In this document: piece after piece, positions 32,901 through 41,424 of the stretch
Layout of the letters: the number at the start of each line of letters is the position of its first letter
Position numbering within the stretch: the stretch's first letter is position 1
Notes under the pieces: model-generated
Told to the model about the DNA's origin: nothing
Database searches by the model: none
Seen by the model: only the letters and a program-made list of their open reading frames with translations
Program-made: the position numbers and the translations under genes
Source of the DNA: Aphrocallistes beatrix
Lineage: Eukaryota > Porifera > Hexactinellida > Sceptrulophora > Aphrocallistidae
DNA length: 64,000 nucleotides
Assembly (NCBI GenBank): GCA_963281255.1
Contig: OY725493.1
Coordinates: forward strand, 2,573,857-2,637,856
Reading direction: 5' to 3'

Positions 32901-35675
32901 GCGAGTGGAATTGAGGATAGGTGGAGCCTATAACATGTCACAATGAGGTAAAGTATATAGATCAAGGATCTCAGCCATCCTTGTTGGTTTATTGATTATT
33001 CAGATACAAATCCAGAGGAGAGCGGGAGGGGTATCGGCTGCCCCATCTAATTACTCATTTCATTTTAATTTTGATCCTTTTTTTTCATCAAAATGTCATT
33101 GTTTCCTTAAAGATTCAGAATTAGAAGTTCAAAAGGTGCAAAAATAGTCTTAAATCAATGTGGGAGGGCCGCTAGACTCCTTCCAGTCATTCCAACAAAC
33201 CGGAGAAATGATAATCGATTGCTCTGAAATACCACGGCATGCAAAAAAAAGTCTACCTATTCAATATTTGAATTTCTGAAATACTGTCCTACTATGCGTT
33301 GCTATGAAAAATTCGGAGAGTGAATATCCGCGTTACTAGAACTATGCACAAATATGACATAAGAAGCAAACTAAATGAGATTAACTAACAAGAGAAATAT
33401 AACTATGTAGTAGGCACCCGTAGGAACTTGAGGAGGAATGAAGGTGTTGGGAGGAACTGTGGACTGGAGGGAATTAAATTGAGCGGGAGCGGCGGGGGTC
33501 TGGAATGGGGTGGAAACAGTCGGATTGTAAGCTCCGATCTGACTCTTCTTCAGCCTGTAAGGGTTGCTGTCAGAAGTGGCGCCTTGGATCTGTGACAGAG
33601 GTAGAACAGGAGGTGCCAGCTCAGATCTAGAATCACGCATTAGTTACTGAAGATCCATAATAAGCAAAGAATTCTACACAGTAACAAGACAATGTTGTTC
33701 CTAATTTTTTAGACTGTGGGTGAATTTGTGCAGCGGTTTTCAACCCTTTCTGGCTGTGGACCCCTATAGCAATTTTTCCTATATTCTGTGGACCCCCTGA
33801 TGTCTTTCGTGGATCACTAAGGGATCCATGGACCCCAGGTTGGGAACCAGTGAATTAGTGCATTCAGGCAAATTCACAGCATTAAAATAAATGATCTCTG
33901 TGCACGGTGGACCATAGAGATGTATTACTAATAGGGATGCACCGGATTTGTATATACAGTCGAGTCCGCTTAATAGGGTCACTGTTTAATCGGGCCACTT
34001 TTGGTAGGACCGGAATAGCTCTCACACATAGAAGCTAATACAACATATTTTCGGTTAATAGGGGCAAAATGTCTTCTGACCGGTGTGACCCTATTAAGCG
34101 GAGTCGACTGTACATATATTCCACCATTCATTACTCAAACAGAACAACTTCGTTGAGTGCAAATAACATTCTCAATTGAGTAGACTGATCATCAGGTAAT
34201 TACAATCAAAAGCAGAATCTCAAGTAATGAGTATTTTCACGAATATTTTACTCAATTGCCAATGCCTACCTACCACATTTACTATATTAGTTTTCTACAA
34301 AACTAGCTACTACAAGTACTTGTATTTATTGTATGAAATTATTATGGATCTGGATCAGGGATACCGACATTTAGATACCAAATCTTATGAAGTTGATAGG
34401 ATAACAAGACAAGAGGTAAACTCAATTTATGACGTAGTTTATTAATAAAGAAATGACTATAATCGAAATGTCGGTATCCCTGGATCCGGTGTATCTCTAA
34501 ATACCAACATCTGTGCATGATATCATACCTCTGCTTGTAGATTGACTAAATAAGGTCTAATTCCCTTCACTTTTAGAAGTTAAATTTTTTAAGTATAATT
34601 AATGTAGAGAAAAAAGATCGGAGGAATGACATCATGGCATGGGGTTTCTAAAATAATGTAATGGTTGATATCGGGAGGCCACACGTAATGGAATCCCTAC
34701 AAAGTAGGCAGGGAAACCAATTGGCAGCCTTTATCCCGAAACAAAAAATAAGCAGGCAAAAGCCAAGTTCCCGTTTCACCAAGAACGACATCTTCCTTAC
34801 TTTTGGTTTAGGCATGAGGAGGAATGGTGGAAATTGCCTTATGGCTTTGTTTCTAGCAGAATAATATAAGGTAGATTAAGAATGATTCAATATCGCTGCT
34901 AGACATGTCTAGCGTTGGGATATGTACTACATAGCAGCAGTCGAGTGGACTTAGTGGATTAGTTGCCTACAAATATAGCAAACCTAGGTTTCTGAAAGAT
35001 ATACGATCATTTCCGATAGTATTATAAAGTCTACGCACTAATATCACTATTGTAACTTATGAAATAATATACATGCAGATTACATTTCATACCTCTGCAG
35101 GGGCTGTATCGATACCAAATTTGATTGCATTAAAAATGTTGGGGTGATTGAGCCTAATAGTTCTCAACATACTCTTAATAACATGCAAGCGTCTCTAAAC
35201 CTGCTACAAAATATAATTTAGAGTTCTACAGTCTGGACAAGTAACTATTATGACAAAAATGATAATTGTTACTTTAAAACTTTTATTTTCGTTTGTCAGT
35301 TGGCTTTTGATTATGCCTGATTTAAATCTGAATGTATGTTCTAACATGTGGATATAGAAGTCAAGGATCATGGTTAGAGACTACAGAGGTTGAGATCCCT
35401 GTTTTAGAGAGCTAACTACATACAACTCTTTTCAGAGAATTGAATCCTCACCTAGACATATCCTCAAAGGGAAGAGGGGCAGCTGGCTGAGAGACTTCTG
35501 GAACACTTTGAAACTGAGCTAGGCCTGTGTCGGGGAGCTGTGATGGGTTGGAAGGGGGTGTGAGAGCGGGGAGAATCTCTAGATTAGGCGAGGACAGATC
35601 TCCTCCTACCTCCAACAGGGAAGAAGAAGGCGGGAAGAGACTGGCATCAACCCGTGCTGGCTTGAACATATCCAT
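20934..35675 (-). CDS. SEC23IP/DDHD2-type intracellular phospholipase A1, nine exons
   Basis: Spliced minus-strand gene; exons read from splice sites and phase: 35675-35452, 33626-33418, 32927-32825, 32648-32497, 32433-32241, 32176-31966, 23202-22770, 22707-22001, 21190-20934, giving about 829 residues. All introns are GT-AG and the two smallest are about 60 bp. Order: proline-rich N terminus (as in SEC23IP), WWE domain ([10 protein letters not shown] ... [10 protein letters not shown]), lipase start FVVHG|IG across the long intron, nucleophile motif GHSLGS, SAM domain ([13 protein letters not shown] ... [13 protein letters not shown]) and DDHD domain ([39 protein letters not shown]). SAM places it with SEC23IP/DDHD2, not DDHD1. 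These enzymes act at ER exit sites and Golgi on phospholipids or triglycerides. All catalytic motifs are intact. The 8.8-kb sixth intron contains another gene. Confidence 0.88.
21336..21438. mobile_element. Short foldback MITE in an intron
   Basis: About 100 bp with inverted ends ACAAGGTGCCTCAAAAGTTC and GAACTTTTGAGACACCCTGT. It sits in the last intron of the SEC23IP/DDHD2-like gene. The ends resemble the TACAGGGTG-type termini of the larger foldback at 26177-26867. Confidence 0.55.
23380..23575. repeat. Interspersed repeat, uninterrupted copy
   Basis: The stretch GCAGCTAAACGCA...GTGCGTATAGTAAATG...GATGCCTTATGTC is repeated at 26103-26176 plus 26868-26990, where the foldback element 26177-26867 interrupts it. 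This copy therefore shows the pre-insertion arrangement. No coding content is seen. Confidence 0.7.
23874..25697 (-). CDS. HMGL-like (DRE-TIM) metallolyase with C-terminal EF hand
   Basis: A single-exon, 607-residue protein lying on the same strand inside the sixth intron of the SEC23IP/DDHD2-like gene. Residues about 30-380 look like a TIM barrel of the HMG-CoA lyase/isopropylmalate synthase superfamily: [14 protein letters not shown] (Asp36, Arg40, Glu41 in place of the usual DxxxRD), [12 protein letters not shown] (His253 and His255, metal ligands) and [20 protein letters not shown]. These are the metal-site positions of the family. A canonical EF-hand loop [12 protein letters not shown] follows at 517-528. 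The last 25 residues are strongly hydrophobic ([15 protein letters not shown]) and could be a tail anchor. Substrate is unknown; I would not call it HMG-CoA lyase (about 325 residues, no EF hand). The ATG at 25697 is used; the frame stays open to a TTG at 25712. Confidence 0.8.
   Translation of the reverse strand: MSHYIMEEQLTKLRQVKNEKIAKQEVLRRLDCFVLDNSLRETTVGQLKGHTLEDKWEIFKEVKKCGYKDIVVAAISDEDQVDDAFVKELFEREEDMTKLYAFCNLIDDINEDGTIITETVPTTLLKMKELKLRNPIIEIDLADHRIDWTKESIVEEVCQLLFRRIEWSKQQLSPKSRIFVNLRDFPIAMDQYPERVLRVVQYISSLCELRRPLGLMYEEPTGRYLSDQMGPWTSSIREIMNAEGWNKGHLLVHVHQYLGLADSVQLECLKAGADGIWAGVCEEGSAFGHACSSITLSNLIRMGNEKVQKRYNCTYLRDAAIAVTRITTGIPPHPRQCLYGERALDSVFDFGGIAGGRTKRNSFDLANLFGEVHPIRISTLSSTDMLKQHMMNTFSFNANFTEEMMQIMKKKIVQDLVDNRKEEYMSPVGSALLFNRCGGHLNVTMRDVIDNWKVNTSHWKELRSQLRGIWNELDGSKESNQQGDDAVEFETFFNRFLQPYYPNIRCKGVREAFKALDMDKNGKVEWSEWMVYVKWAIYEYPEIIDLDELLSVAFKKGLFMAMQDEILTPMIDDSPLDQFSTLANKIFILFPRFLPILIFLINHISLQ
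25990..26072. repeat. Small inverted repeat (about 80 bp)
   Basis: TCACAGTACTT...CCAAAGTC and its inverse GACTTTGG...AAGTACTGTGA bracket a TTAAAATAAA centre. It is probably a tiny MITE; no function is evident. Confidence 0.55.
26177..26867. mobile_element. Long foldback element inserted in an older repeat
   Basis: The ends read TACAGGGTGG and CCACCCTGTA. The two arms (about 300 bp each, at roughly 85-90% by eye) share TTATTATGGT..., AATATTTTCAATGATTTT and TTTTTCGAGTCTAAGACCT in inverted order. TA flanks suggest a Tc1/mariner-type duplication. The host repeat is seen uninterrupted at 23380-23575, supporting insertion. It has no coding capacity. Confidence 0.8.
27200..27444. mobile_element. 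Short relative of the 26177-26867 foldback element
   Basis: CAGGGTGACACATGAGTCCTG at the left and its degenerate inverse near 27440 enclose the same internal motifs (CTTAGTTATTATGGTCTTTAG, GAATATTTTCAATGATTTT). It is about 245 bp, so it is an internally deleted member of the family. Confidence 0.65.
27450..28800. other. Intronic sequence without recognised gene
   Basis: Frames of about 90-100 codons occur on both strands (for example around 27683-27988), but none shows a known domain. A perfect short inverted repeat with CATGTTAATGTTT / AAACATTAACATG lies at about 28660-28705. A few stretches look like decayed coding DNA, without enough left to name it. Confidence 0.3.
29010..29215 (+). repeat. 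Half foldback repeat next to the MULE remnant
   Basis: Ends in GGGAACAGACTTATGTCATA CCCTGT-type terminus near 29212. The same sequence in opposite orientation is at about 52275-52500, also beside a MULE remnant. The two remnants were therefore duplicated together with this flank. Confidence 0.55.
29240..31183 (+). pseudogene. MULE-type transposase with SWIM finger, broken
   Basis: Reading through frame changes, the plus strand shows [11 protein letters not shown] near 29360, [20 protein letters not shown] near 29540 and [14 protein letters not shown] near 29620. This is the MULE catalytic pattern of a D-containing block followed by a C...H block. After the inserted MITE (29646-30196) the frame resumes with a helical part, then [16 protein letters not shown] near 30570, a SWIM-type CxC...CxH zinc finger. 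Stops and shifts break every section. A second decayed copy lies at 51830-52265 on the minus strand. Confidence 0.65.
29646..30196. mobile_element. hAT-type MITE inserted in the MULE pseudogene
   Basis: Terminal repeats TAGGGCTTACAATCCCGGGA (left) and CGGGATTGTAAGCCCTA (right) bound 551 bp. The flanks are an exact eight-base duplication CTGGTGAA (29638-29645 and 30197-30204), diagnostic of hAT. Internal CCCGGGAT motifs recur. Removing it restores continuity of the MULE-like coding region. Confidence 0.88.
31190..31960. other. Intronic sequence near the lipase splice junction
   Basis: No gene or RNA is supported. It ends at the donor site of the sixth exon (31966/31965) of the SEC23IP/DDHD2-like gene. 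Confidence 0.35.
33731..33852. mobile_element. hAT-like MITE in intron 1
   Basis: Termini CAGCGGTTTTCAACC and GGTTGGGAACCAGTG enclose 122 bp with TGTGGACCCC/GGACCCC subterminal blocks. Flanks AATTTGTG and AATTAGTG are an eight-base duplication with one mismatch. Confidence 0.78.
33957..34110. mobile_element. Pogo/Tigger-like MITE in intron 1
   Basis: Ends CAGTCGAGTCCGCTTAATAG and CTATTAAGCGGAGTCGACTG are inverted and flanked by TA on each side, the pogo/Tigger pattern. It is 154 bp long and non-coding. Confidence 0.8.
34350..34492. repeat. Inverted repeat with GGGATACCGACATTT arms
   Basis: GGATCAGGGATACCGACATT and AATGTCGGTATCCCTGGATC flank about 95 bp. A related AATGTCGGTATCCC occurs at about 52785. 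Probably a small MITE. Confidence 0.5.
34500..35440. other. Intron 1 of the SEC23IP/DDHD2-like gene, nothing recognised
   Basis: AT-rich intronic DNA without a supported gene, RNA or element. Confidence 0.35.
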
Positions 35676-35976
35676 TTATCAATGGAACCTAAACCGCTGC
35701 CCTAATTATGTAGAACAAAGCAAGTTATTAGGAGCGCTTATGAACGCGTGATGAAGAACTAAATATGAATAAAATGAAAGCTAGATGAAGCAGAGAATAA
35801 TACCAGCTAAAAGGCTGGAAAGTCAATAAATAGCAGTTAGTGAGTAAGATTTGCTAACCTTTGAGATAAATACAACAAAAAGGAACGACTGTTCAAGAGA
35901 AATTGGATTTCTTTAGTTTAATTTGAAACTAATTCCGAACGGAACATAGAAAGTAATTCAATACTAACTTTTAAAA

Positions 35977-36855
35977 TTATTTTTTAATACAAGGCGTCCA
36001 TCCTATTCCAAATATAATTTCAAATGTAGCTGGTACAGATCCATCAGTGTCTGCGAATCTCCTTTTATACTCCTCCTCTGCTCCCCGGATCACATCCCTC
36101 CTTATATGCACATTTCTGCTCAATGTACAGTTCGACTCTCCCATCCTACCGAGATCCCGCATCAATTCCAACATTCCAGGGTAGCGCACCGTGACATAGT
36201 CCTGGTCTGCGGTTATCAACGTAAACCCAGCAGCATCCAGTAAATTGGCCATGTCTGAAATTCGGATGAATGGGGATACGCGAGGAGAAAAGCCTTTGAG
36301 AAGTTCCATTTCAGTTTCTCTGAGCGAAGAGGAAAGCTCGAAAAGAGTGGATTCGCCAAACATTGAAATTATAAAAGGGGAATCAGGAGTTAATACAGAG
36401 CGTATTTTAGAGAATAAATTCTCCAAATTATCTACCCAATGAAGACTCAGGTTTGACAATGCTACGTCGAAAGTGTTTTGTTTAAACTGAAGCAGATCTG
36501 CATGCATTAAGAATGGAAACTGTGGTTTAGGCGATAGAGCAGCCTCGCAGCTGTCAGTTTGAAATAGAAAATGTAATTTTTGAGGATCAATGTTTGGGAG
36601 CAAGAGATCTCCTCGTGAGCAGCCTAGCTCCAACCCGCAGTAGAACTGTTTATTGATATCGAACAGTCTGTCGGCAATGTTCGAGGCAGTTAACTCGCGA
36701 ATGTAGTCATACGTTTTTCGATCAGGATTGCTGAAGGCTCGATTCCGTTGCATTTGTTTAACTTTTCTATCAAACAACCGGAGTGAATTTTTGGAGTTTG
36801 AAGATAGAGAGCAGACATTCTTTAATGGACGAAAGAGAGATAGAGGTTGCAACAT
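35977..36855 (-). CDS. NDUFAF5: NDUFAF5-like mitochondrial methyltransferase-fold hydroxylase, single exon
   Basis: The 292-residue protein matches NDUFAF5, a complex I assembly factor with a class I methyltransferase fold that hydroxylates an arginine of NDUFS7 in the mitochondrial matrix. The N terminus is rich in Ser, Arg and Lys without acids (MLQPLSLFRPLKNVCSLSS), fitting a targeting peptide. The conserved opening LRLFDRKVKQMQRNRA follows at about 26-40. SAM-binding motif I is GLELGCSRGDLL (74-85). The family signature ALSNLSLHWVDNLENLF sits near 130. Human NDUFAF5 is 345 residues, so this copy is slightly short but has all core motifs. It is uninterrupted and ends 301 bp before the first coding exon of the SEC23IP/DDHD2-like gene on the same strand. 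Confidence 0.9.
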   Translation of the reverse strand: MLQPLSLFRPLKNVCSLSSNSKNSLRLFDRKVKQMQRNRAFSNPDRKTYDYIRELTASNIADRLFDINKQFYCGLELGCSRGDLLLPNIDPQKLHFLFQTDSCEAALSPKPQFPFLMHADLLQFKQNTFDVALSNLSLHWVDNLENLFSKIRSVLTPDSPFIISMFGESTLFELSSSLRETEMELLKGFSPRVSPFIRISDMANLLDAAGFTLITADQDYVTVRYPGMLELMRDLGRMGESNCTLSRNVHIRRDVIRGAEEEYKRRFADTDGSVPATFEIIFGIGWTPCIKK

Positions 36856-36859
36856 GAAA

Positions 36860-37530
36860 ATTTTAAATACGTTTGTAACTACTTAGTATAGGCTGGAATT
36901 TGAAATACTTTTTTAATATCTGTGAGAGAGGATGGGTTGCAAATAAAACAATAAATGAAAAAATTATCATCACTACTACTTGAAATTTTGATATGTCAGA
37001 TAGGAAAATAAACGATACAAATATTTTAAAAGTGATTGTTACTATTTTTTATTTTGAATTTACAAATGTATCGATAGTTTAGACAAAAAGAATAAATATA
37101 GGCGCCCGTCTGGCATCTCTGCTGCTAAATACTACTAAATACGTACTTTGGAATTTGAGGGGGCTTCTGACGTCATTGAAAGTTATAATATAACGAGATC
37201 ATAGGTAGGGAGGGTATCACAACCACGCTGGAGAATTCGTGGTCCAGAGAATCAAAATGTTCTCATCAGAGCAAATTTCAAACATTATCTAACTATGGAG
37301 CGCTCAAATTCAGAGAATTCGAAGCAAAGGTTTTGAAGTGAATAAAAAATATCAAAAAGATATCTAGTTTGCTGGATTCCACCTTTCGCAAGCAGTAACC
37401 ATCTAGACACCCCACAAAGTCCTGTGCTGCAAAGTGAGTAGTCAGGACACAGAAACGTATTAAGTTAGGAATAGGCATTAGAAGAGATTCATTGAATTCG
37501 AAACAAGCTATTTGAGATGGTCTCTCATCT
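36860..37530. other. Intergenic region upstream of NDUFAF5
   Basis: Nothing beyond AT-rich sequence is recognised; the NDUFAF5 promoter should lie at its left edge. Confidence 0.35.
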
Positions 37531-37536
37531 CAAATA

Positions 37537-38859
37537 CTACGGGCGTTCAATAAGTAGTCGTTATTGCAATTTATCTTGGTTGTTCCATTTGATTCAGAAT
37601 TGGGTTAGCATATCTAATGTAGCCCTACCGATGCTCTTTCAAATGATACTTTACTTTTTCAATTCTGAGCTTTGGTTTTAATACTGTGGCTATTATTAGT
37701 TTGGCATTTTTATATACTGGCATTTATTATGGCTTCCGAGAGTGCAGATTTCAAAACTGAGCAGCGAGCCTATGTAAAGATTCATACACTGCTCCAAGTT
37801 TCTTCAGCCGACATCCACTAGGATTTGATGGAGGTTTATAATGATATAACTCTTCCATATTCCACGATAGTTGACAGGACCCGACGTTTTCGTGAGGGAA
37901 GAGAGTCGATAGAAGATAAGCCCAGAGCAGGGAGGCCGATTTCCGGCGCCAGTGACAAATTTGTCCTCGAGGTTTCCGAATTACTTGAAGAAGACCCCCT
38001 ATTTCATTGATGGAGATAGCTAATGCAGTTGGGGTCTCAACGGGAACCGCTCATACCATTGTGCATGACAATTTTCAATTTAGGAAAATCTGCGCTCGGT
38101 GAGTCCCGCATGCACTAGCACAGGCCCAGAAAACTAAGAGGGTTCAATGTGCTCAAAAGTTGCTTTCTGACTTCGATAGAACCGACTCCAGGAGTCTATT
38201 CGAGATCGTGACTGGTGATGAGACTTGGGTGCGTTATAGCGAGCCTTTGTCAAAGGAAGCTAACAAAGTATGGGTAGCTAAAGGCCAGGACCCACCAATA
38301 ATCCCTCGATATGACTTCCGGAACCCCAAGGTTATGTACTGCATATTTTTTGATTCTTATGATTTGTGTCCCCAAGAATACCACTATTACTGGATCATTT
38401 TACATGAGTGAGTGCCTATCTGAGGTTGAGAAATTCTACCACAATCGACGGCCAAGGATTGGAACTCGAGGATTGAGATTATTGCATGATAATGCCCGAC
38501 CCCACTAGACCAAGCTGGTAAGGGAAAAGTTGGAAAGTCTGAGAGTTGTAGAGCTAGATCATCCTCCCTAATCACCAGACCTCGCTCCATGCGACTTTTG
38601 GCTCTTCCCTAAGCTGAAGAAACACCTTTCAGGGAGGGAATTCGAAAGTCGGCCTCACCTCGGATCGGCGATTTTTCAGTATATGAAAGGTATACCACGT
38701 GGAGACTTCAAAAAAGTTTTTTGGATTGGATTAAGAGGCTAATACTAGTTATACAGCATCAAGGAGAGTAGTTCGAGAAATTGCAGCATTGATATTAATT
38801 ATATTACTTGTTTTGGGGAAAGTATACTATGATAACGACTACTTATTGAATGCCCGTAG
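37537..38859 (+). mobile_element. Mariner transposon, dead copy
   Basis: Terminal repeats CTACGGGCGTTCAATAAGTA and TACTTATTGAATGCCCGTAG are flanked by TA (37535-37536, 38860-38861). Length is 1323 bp, a full-size mariner. The transposase inside is broken by point stops and shifts. The two termini differ by about one base in the first 30, so the insertion is not very old. Confidence 0.92.
37729..38745 (+). pseudogene. Mariner transposase with internal stops
   Basis: Starts MASESADFKTEQRAYVKIH, followed by an HTH region (STIVDRTRRFREGRESIEDK) and GRP motif. Catalytic hallmarks VTGDETWVRY near 38215, HDNARPH near 38490 and SPDLAPCDFWLFPKLKKHL near 38580 are the mariner DD34D signature. In-frame stops occur at 37819, directly after HDNARPH and before the last block, and the frame shifts near 38000. 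No functional protein is possible. Confidence 0.9.
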
Positions 38860-39287
38860 TATTAATGCGAAAAAATGAAATTAATAAAGAAAAATAAATT
38901 CAGGAAATAGATTCTACATCGTTTGTTTTATCTGATATCTCGATTTTTAAAAAAGGTTTTCCCCGAAATAGGCGTTATGGAAGAAATATAGGGAGGAGGC
39001 GATTAATACGATTAATAACTGCGGTGTAAACATTCCATATACAGTGACTCCGCGTAATTAGGGCACCGATTGATGGGATACAACCGCTTAATTGGTACAA
39101 TTCTCCAGGCACAGAATGGTTCTCATACCTAGAGACTTATACAGAATCTTATCTGTCAATTGGGAGTTCTACTTATTAACTGTCATTTTAGGCTCTACAT
39201 GTCCATTCTAGTTTAGTGGGCCGATTGACCCAACTCGCAGAACCTAGAACTAGTTGCAGAGATGGTTTCGAATACAACATGGGTACC

Positions 39288-39332
39288 AATAATCCTTACT
39301 ATTAAAACTCGATTAATGTATATTTATTTATT

Positions 39333-39426
<94 letters not shown>
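39288..39426 (+). mobile_element. 5' fragment of the Helitron-like family with (TA)n(GA)n
   Basis: Begins TCCTTACTATTAAAACTCGA like other copies, then runs into a TA microsatellite (39330-39387) and a GA microsatellite (39388-39425). The foldback element 39427-40190 follows directly, and the next copy starts at 40210. Confidence 0.6.
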
Positions 39427-39427
<1 letters not shown>

Positions 39428-40190
39428 TTACAGGGTATCTGTAAAATCAGGGTAATTGTAATTACCCTGATTTTTTTAGGGTAATTGTAATTACCCTGGT
39501 TCAATCAGGGTAATTGTAATTACCCTGACTTTTTCAGGGTAATTGTAATTACAGTATAACCTCCATAAGTGGGGGAGCATGGGACGGGATAAAACTGGTT
39601 TATCCCCCATTCCCCGGTTAAAATTCAATTATAATTTTCTAGATGAGAACATCTAACAGCCTATTTGAAACTTGTAGAATTTCAGAAAATACATAGTACA
39701 TAGTACATATAACACACCCATTAATGTACCAGTTGAGTTTTATAAGTTACACAATTACATTTAGAAAACTCCACTTCCTAATATGGTACTTAGGTGGTAT
39801 AATTGTTAACTTATAGTATGGAAGGGGGCGAATTCAGGGGGGGAAATTCAGGGTGGGCAATGTTACCTGTTACAATGCAACTGTCAATTGAGGAATCCTA
39901 TTAATAGGACAATTGCTCTTAGGTGAGCTAAATTGTGTTTCCCGTACTTGTGTATTACAGGATGAGCAAATCTGGATGGACATGTGAAAATGGCCCAAGT
40001 TGCGCCTATACAAATGATCCACTATACAATGAGTGGTCACTATAATTAACCTAAAAAAACAAAGTAATTACAATTACCCTGAAAAAAGTCAGGGTAATTA
40101 CAATTACCCTGATTGAACCAGGGTAATTACAATTACCCTAAAAAAATCAAGGTAATTACAATTACCCTGATTTTACAGATACCCTGTAAC
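39427..40190. mobile_element. Foldback element with arrays of short hairpins in its arms
   Basis: The outer repeats begin GTTACAGGGTATCTGTAAAA and are almost perfect over about 125 bp. Each arm contains four copies of AGGGTAATTGTAATTACCCT, itself a 9-bp stem around a GT centre, separated by short spacers that match between the arms. The interior (about 39560-40055) is unique and non-coding. It lies within TA/GA microsatellite of a Helitron-like copy. No transposase relative is recognised. Confidence 0.82.
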
Positions 40191-40209
40191 ATATATATAT
40201 ATATATATA

Positions 40210-40259
40210 TCCTTACTATTAAAACTCGATTATTGTTTGTTTGTGTATATATATATATA

Positions 40260-40308
<49 letters not shown>

Positions 40309-40794
40309 GTAACGAATTGATTGAAGAAACTGCCGGGCGCAGAAAGCTGATTTTTGGAGTATTTTGGCTATGGCTCCAGTAAGTTCTGAGTTCAGAGCAA
40401 AATGTTGACTCATCATGGAATTATGACGTCATTGTCACATTTTTAAAAGTTAAGCAACAGCGCTATTCGGGCATAACTCAATCATTATAGGAGATAGTAG
40501 GCTGAAATTTTAATAGAATCTGTATACTAACATGCCTCACATATGATGTAACTATCACCAAAAAATGATGACTCATCACTTTGCTATGACGTCATCATTA
40601 CTCATCAAAAATTTTAAAAATTGACAAATTTGGTGATTTTTCGAGTGATATCGATTTTAAAACTAAGATGGACATATTTAGAGATTATATCTCCCTTATA
40701 ATTAACCAATTTCACCCCCAGGCGACCGAAGGGAGCCTCCGGCGGACACAAAATGTCCGCCAGCCGCGCAGCGCAAGCAAGCGAAGCGCGCTTG
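40210..40794 (+). mobile_element. Helitron-like non-autonomous element, near full length
   Basis: Starts TCCTTACTATTAAAACTCGA after A, runs through a TA microsatellite and TGTAACGAATTGATTGAAGA, and ends GCGAAGCGCGCTTG before T. A hairpin (GGCGGACA/TGTCCGCC in this copy) lies about 40 bp from the 3' end. TC start, 3' hairpins and insertion between A and T are Helitron traits; the terminal CTTG differs from the usual CTRR. Its 585 bp carry no protein. Confidence 0.7.
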
Positions 40795-40802
40795 TATATA
40801 TA

Positions 40803-40912
40803 TATATGCAACGAATTGATTGAAGAAACTGCCAGGCACAGAAAGCTGATTTTGGGCATGTGGGAATATTTTGGCTATGGCTCCACTAAGCTCTGAACTC
40901 AGACGAAAATGA
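40803..40912 (+). mobile_element. Partial Helitron-like copy
   Basis: Follows the previous copy after a TA run and covers only GCAACGAATTGATTGAAGA to CTGAACTCAGACGAAAATGA. It lacks both termini. Confidence 0.65.
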
Positions 40913-40990
40913 GTAAAATTTGAATGAAGAAAATCAAATTTATTTAAATCAAATTATTAAAAACTAAAAGTTAGAATTTTGAGAAGAGAC

Positions 40991-41182
40991 ATGGCCCTTA
41001 ATTTTTTCCTTGGAGGATTATATTCTCACCTACTAAAGAAATCGTACTCTGAAAAGCTGTTGGCTACTTCCGGGTTGCTTTCCTTGTTCTTTTCTCTGTT
41101 TTTTTTCTCGAAGAATATTCTCTGTACCGATGAAGATTGGAGATTAGAGGAATTCTCCTGTCAGAACATCAAATCGCTTTAA
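40991..41182 (+). CDS. Hypothetical small membrane protein, 63 residues
   Basis: An ATG-initiated frame outside any recognised repeat encodes MALNFFLGGLYSHLLKKSYS, then a hydrophobic stretch (GLLSLFFSLFFFSKNIL) and an acidic C-terminal tail. It could be a single-pass membrane microprotein. I do not recognise it, and a chance AT-rich frame is at least as likely. It converges on LSD1. Confidence 0.2.
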   Translation: MALNFFLGGLYSHLLKKSYSEKLLATSGLLSLFFSLFFFSKNILCTDEDWRLEEFSCQNIKSL

Positions 41183-41343
41183 AATCTCTTTCTTAAACCC
41201 TCGACGTGTTCTTTCAATCAGCTAATTAATAATAATCTACTTTATGGGATTAAGGTAAACTAGGTTGGTTTGATGCCAATTATCAATACAAATGAATTGG
41301 TTATGTTGATAGCTATACGTATTACGGAATTGAGGGCAGATTT

Positions 41344-41349
41344 TTTATT
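41344..41349 (-). terminator. Polyadenylation signal of the LSD1 gene
   Basis: AATAAA on the minus strand 76 bases after the LSD1 stop codon, a normal 3' UTR distance. Confidence 0.5.
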
Positions 41350-41424
41350 TTAGTTTAGAATTTTACAATTGAACCGGTTGAAATCTTCACCTTTTCTGCC
41401 CACAAATCCAATACAAATTAACAG

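Noticed and set aside
33371..33417. Hydrophobic tail [11 protein letters not shown] on the second SEC23IP/DDHD2 exon
   Set aside because: It is intron read-through: a GT donor at 33417 and matching phase with the exon at 32927 explain the end of the exon.
39427..40190. Evenly repeated AGGGTAATT units looked like a CRISPR-type array
   Set aside because: Spacers are only about 5-10 bases and are mirrored between the two arms; this is a eukaryotic foldback element.
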